Assembly: GCA_017642965.1 (NCBI GenBank)
Contig: JAEPOJ010000024.1
Span: 1 to 62,737, forward strand
Origin: Phycisphaerales bacterium
GTDB taxonomy: Bacteria > Planctomycetota > Phycisphaerae > Phycisphaerales > UBA1924
Direction: 5' to 3'
DNA: 62,737 nt
In this document: piece after piece, positions 61,381-62,737 of the stretch
Layout of the letters: every line of letters starts with the position of its first letter
How positions within the stretch are numbered: the stretch's first letter is position 1
Notes under the pieces: model-generated
Databases searched by the model: none
Told to the model about the DNA's origin: nothing
What the model saw: only the letters and a program-made list of their open reading frames with translations
Translations under genes and position numbers: made by a program

Positions 61381-62505
61381 CTAGGCCCTCGCTTCTTCAC
61401 CCGCCTCCAGCGGCTCGTAGTCGCTGTAGCCTTCCGCACCACCGCCGTAGAAGGTGGACTGGTCGGGCTCTCGATACGGCCCACCCCGACGAACACGCTC
61501 CGCAAAGTCCGGGTTCGGAATCCACGGCCGCCCGAACGCAATCGCGTCGGCCCAGCCGGACTCGATGGCCTGCTCCGCCTGCTCGGGCGAGTAGTCGCCG
61601 TTGCCGACGTAGATGCCGCCGCCGGCGTTCTTGAAGGACTCGATGATCGCGGGGATGACCTCATCGGTGCGTGGGTCGAGCTGCGTGCGGTCCCAGGTTT
61701 CCACGGCGTGCAGGAAGGCGAGATTCATTTCGCCCAGCCCCTTGGCCAGCGCGGAGAAGGTCACCTTGGGGTCGCTGTCTACCACGTCGCGGTGCTCGCT
61801 GAGCGGCGAGATGCGGTAACCCACACCCCCCGCGTCGCCCCACGCGTCCACCACGGCGCGTGCGACCTGCAGGGGGAGGCGGAGGCGGTTCTCGAGCGAG
61901 CCGCCGTAGCTGTTGTTGAGCTTGTTCACGCCGTCGCGGGTGAACTGGTCGAGCAGGTAGGTGTTGGCGCCGTGGATCTCGACGCCGTCGAAGCCGGCAC
62001 GCTTGGCGCGGGCGGTGGCGTCGGCGAACTCGCTGATGACCTCGGGGATCTCGTGCTCCTCGAGCATGCGCGGCGGTGAGTTGTCGACACGCTCGAAGCT
62101 CTCATCGATGTAGGTCTGTGAGCCCGAGGGCACGTCGGTGCTGCTGACCGGCGGCTGGTTGCCGGGCTGCATCTTGTGGTGCGAAACACGCCCGACGTGC
62201 CAGAGCTGGAGCACGATGCGTCCGCCGGCTTGGTGGACCGCGTCGGTAACGTTCTTCCAGCCGGCTTCCTGCTCGTCGGTGTGCACGCCGGGTGCGCCGT
62301 AGTAGCCGTGCCCGCGGGGTGACACGGGGGTGGCCTCGGCGATGATCAGCCCGGAGCCGGCCCGCTGGCGGTAGTACTCGGCCATGATGTCGTTGGGGAC
62401 GCTGCCGGGCATCGTCGAGCGGGCCCGGGTGAGCGGTGCCATGAAGATGCGGTTGGGGGCCTGGATGCTGCCGAATGAGAGGGGCTGGAAGAGTGCGTCG
62501 TGCAT
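61381..62505 (-). CDS. NADH:flavin oxidoreductase, Old Yellow Enzyme family (NemA-like alkene reductase)
   Basis: The 374-residue FMN-dependent TIM-barrel enzyme starts ALFQPLSFGSIQAPNRIFMAPLTRARS. The substrate-binding His/Asn pair is in VEIHGANTYLLDQF, the next strand reads SYGGSLENRLRLP, and GRIVLQLWHVGRVSH and IAFGRPWIPNPD are conserved FMN-site segments. It reduces activated alkenes, nitrate esters or quinones using NAD(P)H; the natural substrate is unknown. Confidence 0.93.
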   Translation of the reverse strand: MHDALFQPLSFGSIQAPNRIFMAPLTRARSTMPGSVPNDIMAEYYRQRAGSGLIIAEATPVSPRGHGYYGAPGVHTDEQEAGWKNVTDAVHQAGGRIVLQLWHVGRVSHHKMQPGNQPPVSSTDVPSGSQTYIDESFERVDNSPPRMLEEHEIPEVISEFADATARAKRAGFDGVEIHGANTYLLDQFTRDGVNKLNNSYGGSLENRLRLPLQVARAVVDAWGDAGGVGYRISPLSEHRDVVDSDPKVTFSALAKGLGEMNLAFLHAVETWDRTQLDPRTDEVIPAIIESFKNAGGGIYVGNGDYSPEQAEQAIESGWADAIAFGRPWIPNPDFAERVRRGGPYREPDQSTFYGGGAEGYSDYEPLEAGEEARA

Positions 62506-62610
62506 GCGGGTCTCCGATCGGGTCTGGGTTGATCCGTTCGATCATAGTGAAAGTGTGGATGCATAACCAACTGATCGGTTGGGTTATTCCCGGTGTGTAG
62601 GAGAGAGGAT

Positions 62611-62730
62611 CTCCTCCCCCGTCATGACGGGGGAGGTGTCTGCGAAGCAGAGGGTGGGGGCTCCCGATTCACTTTGAAGACCCCCTCCGCCTCACTGTGT
62701 TCGGCACCTCCCCCGCACGGGCGGGGGAGG
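62611..62730. repeat. GC-rich palindromic intergenic element
   Basis: 62613-62636 is a 24-bp perfect palindrome built on CCTCCCCC/GGGGGAGG, and 62707-62730 is a second hairpin with arms CCTCCCCCGC/GCGGGGGAGG and loop ACGG. Between them lie a GGGTGGGGG run and a complementary CCCCCTCC run. It fits a dispersed REP-like element. The rest of 62506-62737 shows no gene. Confidence 0.65.
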
Positions 62731-62737
62731 ACGCAAG

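Overview
The window is a GC-rich chromosomal segment, most likely from a planctomycete of class Phycisphaerae. The main reason is ten secreted proteins that end in a duplicated module of the form C-x-A-D-x4-DG-x3-FFDV-x2-FL-x-AY, usually closing with the exact C-terminus GCP. This is the GC-type dockerin known from Phycisphaerales. Outer-membrane biology (an LpxR-like lipid A deacylase), a meso-DAP-type MurE and a PEP-CTERM-like tail fit a Gram-negative planctomycete. All calls rest on reading the sequence; no database search was run.

Layout. 1-2436: end of a glycine-betaine-type methyltransferase coupled to a BCCT transporter. 2437-6381: glnK-amt and divergent acs. 6385-11280: an AT-richer orphan gene, a PEP-CTERM-like protein, an LpxR-like protein, purE-purK and a small membrane protein. 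11281-13345: a coupled nfu-domain/mutY/glycosyltransferase operon on the minus strand. 13445-15483: cdaA-cdaR (c-di-AMP). 15661-17235: a lone atpA. 17382-32629: eight dockerin-tagged secreted proteins (DNRLRE/CARDB, P-domain, FG-GAP propellers, M12-like metalloprotease, CotH kinase) plus a secreted alpha/beta hydrolase, several with clear terminators. 32931-38612: an integrative element in the 3' end of ssrA. 38588-38937: the tmRNA gene on the minus strand. 39182-45825: a vanadium haloperoxidase-like protein, further secreted proteins, TetR and ArsR-like regulators and ispD. 45895-48737: lexA, dprA and a lipoprotein. 48872-51014: tandem prepilin-like proteins. 51560-56936: queA and the coupled murE-murF-mraY run. 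56937-62505: a SUFU-domain gene, a DUF421 protein, an M32 carboxypeptidase, two unknown genes and an Old Yellow Enzyme.

The most unusual part is the ssrA element. Its gene order is RHH regulator, excisionase-like protein, tyrosine integrase, then (at the other end) a tail ORF, a 72-aa protein, a Rep_trans-type initiator/relaxase and a membrane-anchored HerA/DUF87 ATPase. The 29-bp att core is read in the same frame at both ends. In the excised circle the integrase ORF would therefore run through the joined att site into a different 57-residue C-terminus, and its stop would overlap the start of the next gene (ATGA). All six genes would then form one translationally coupled operon, which integration splits. 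This suggests that replication/transfer genes are connected to the element promoter only after excision. The element also carries its own ssrA terminator, while the apparent original one is stranded beyond attL.

A second notable locus is a SUFU-domain gene placed exactly at the 3' end of mraY, flanked by a perfect 30-bp direct repeat that regenerates the last nine codons and stop of mraY. This looks like a cassette insertion.
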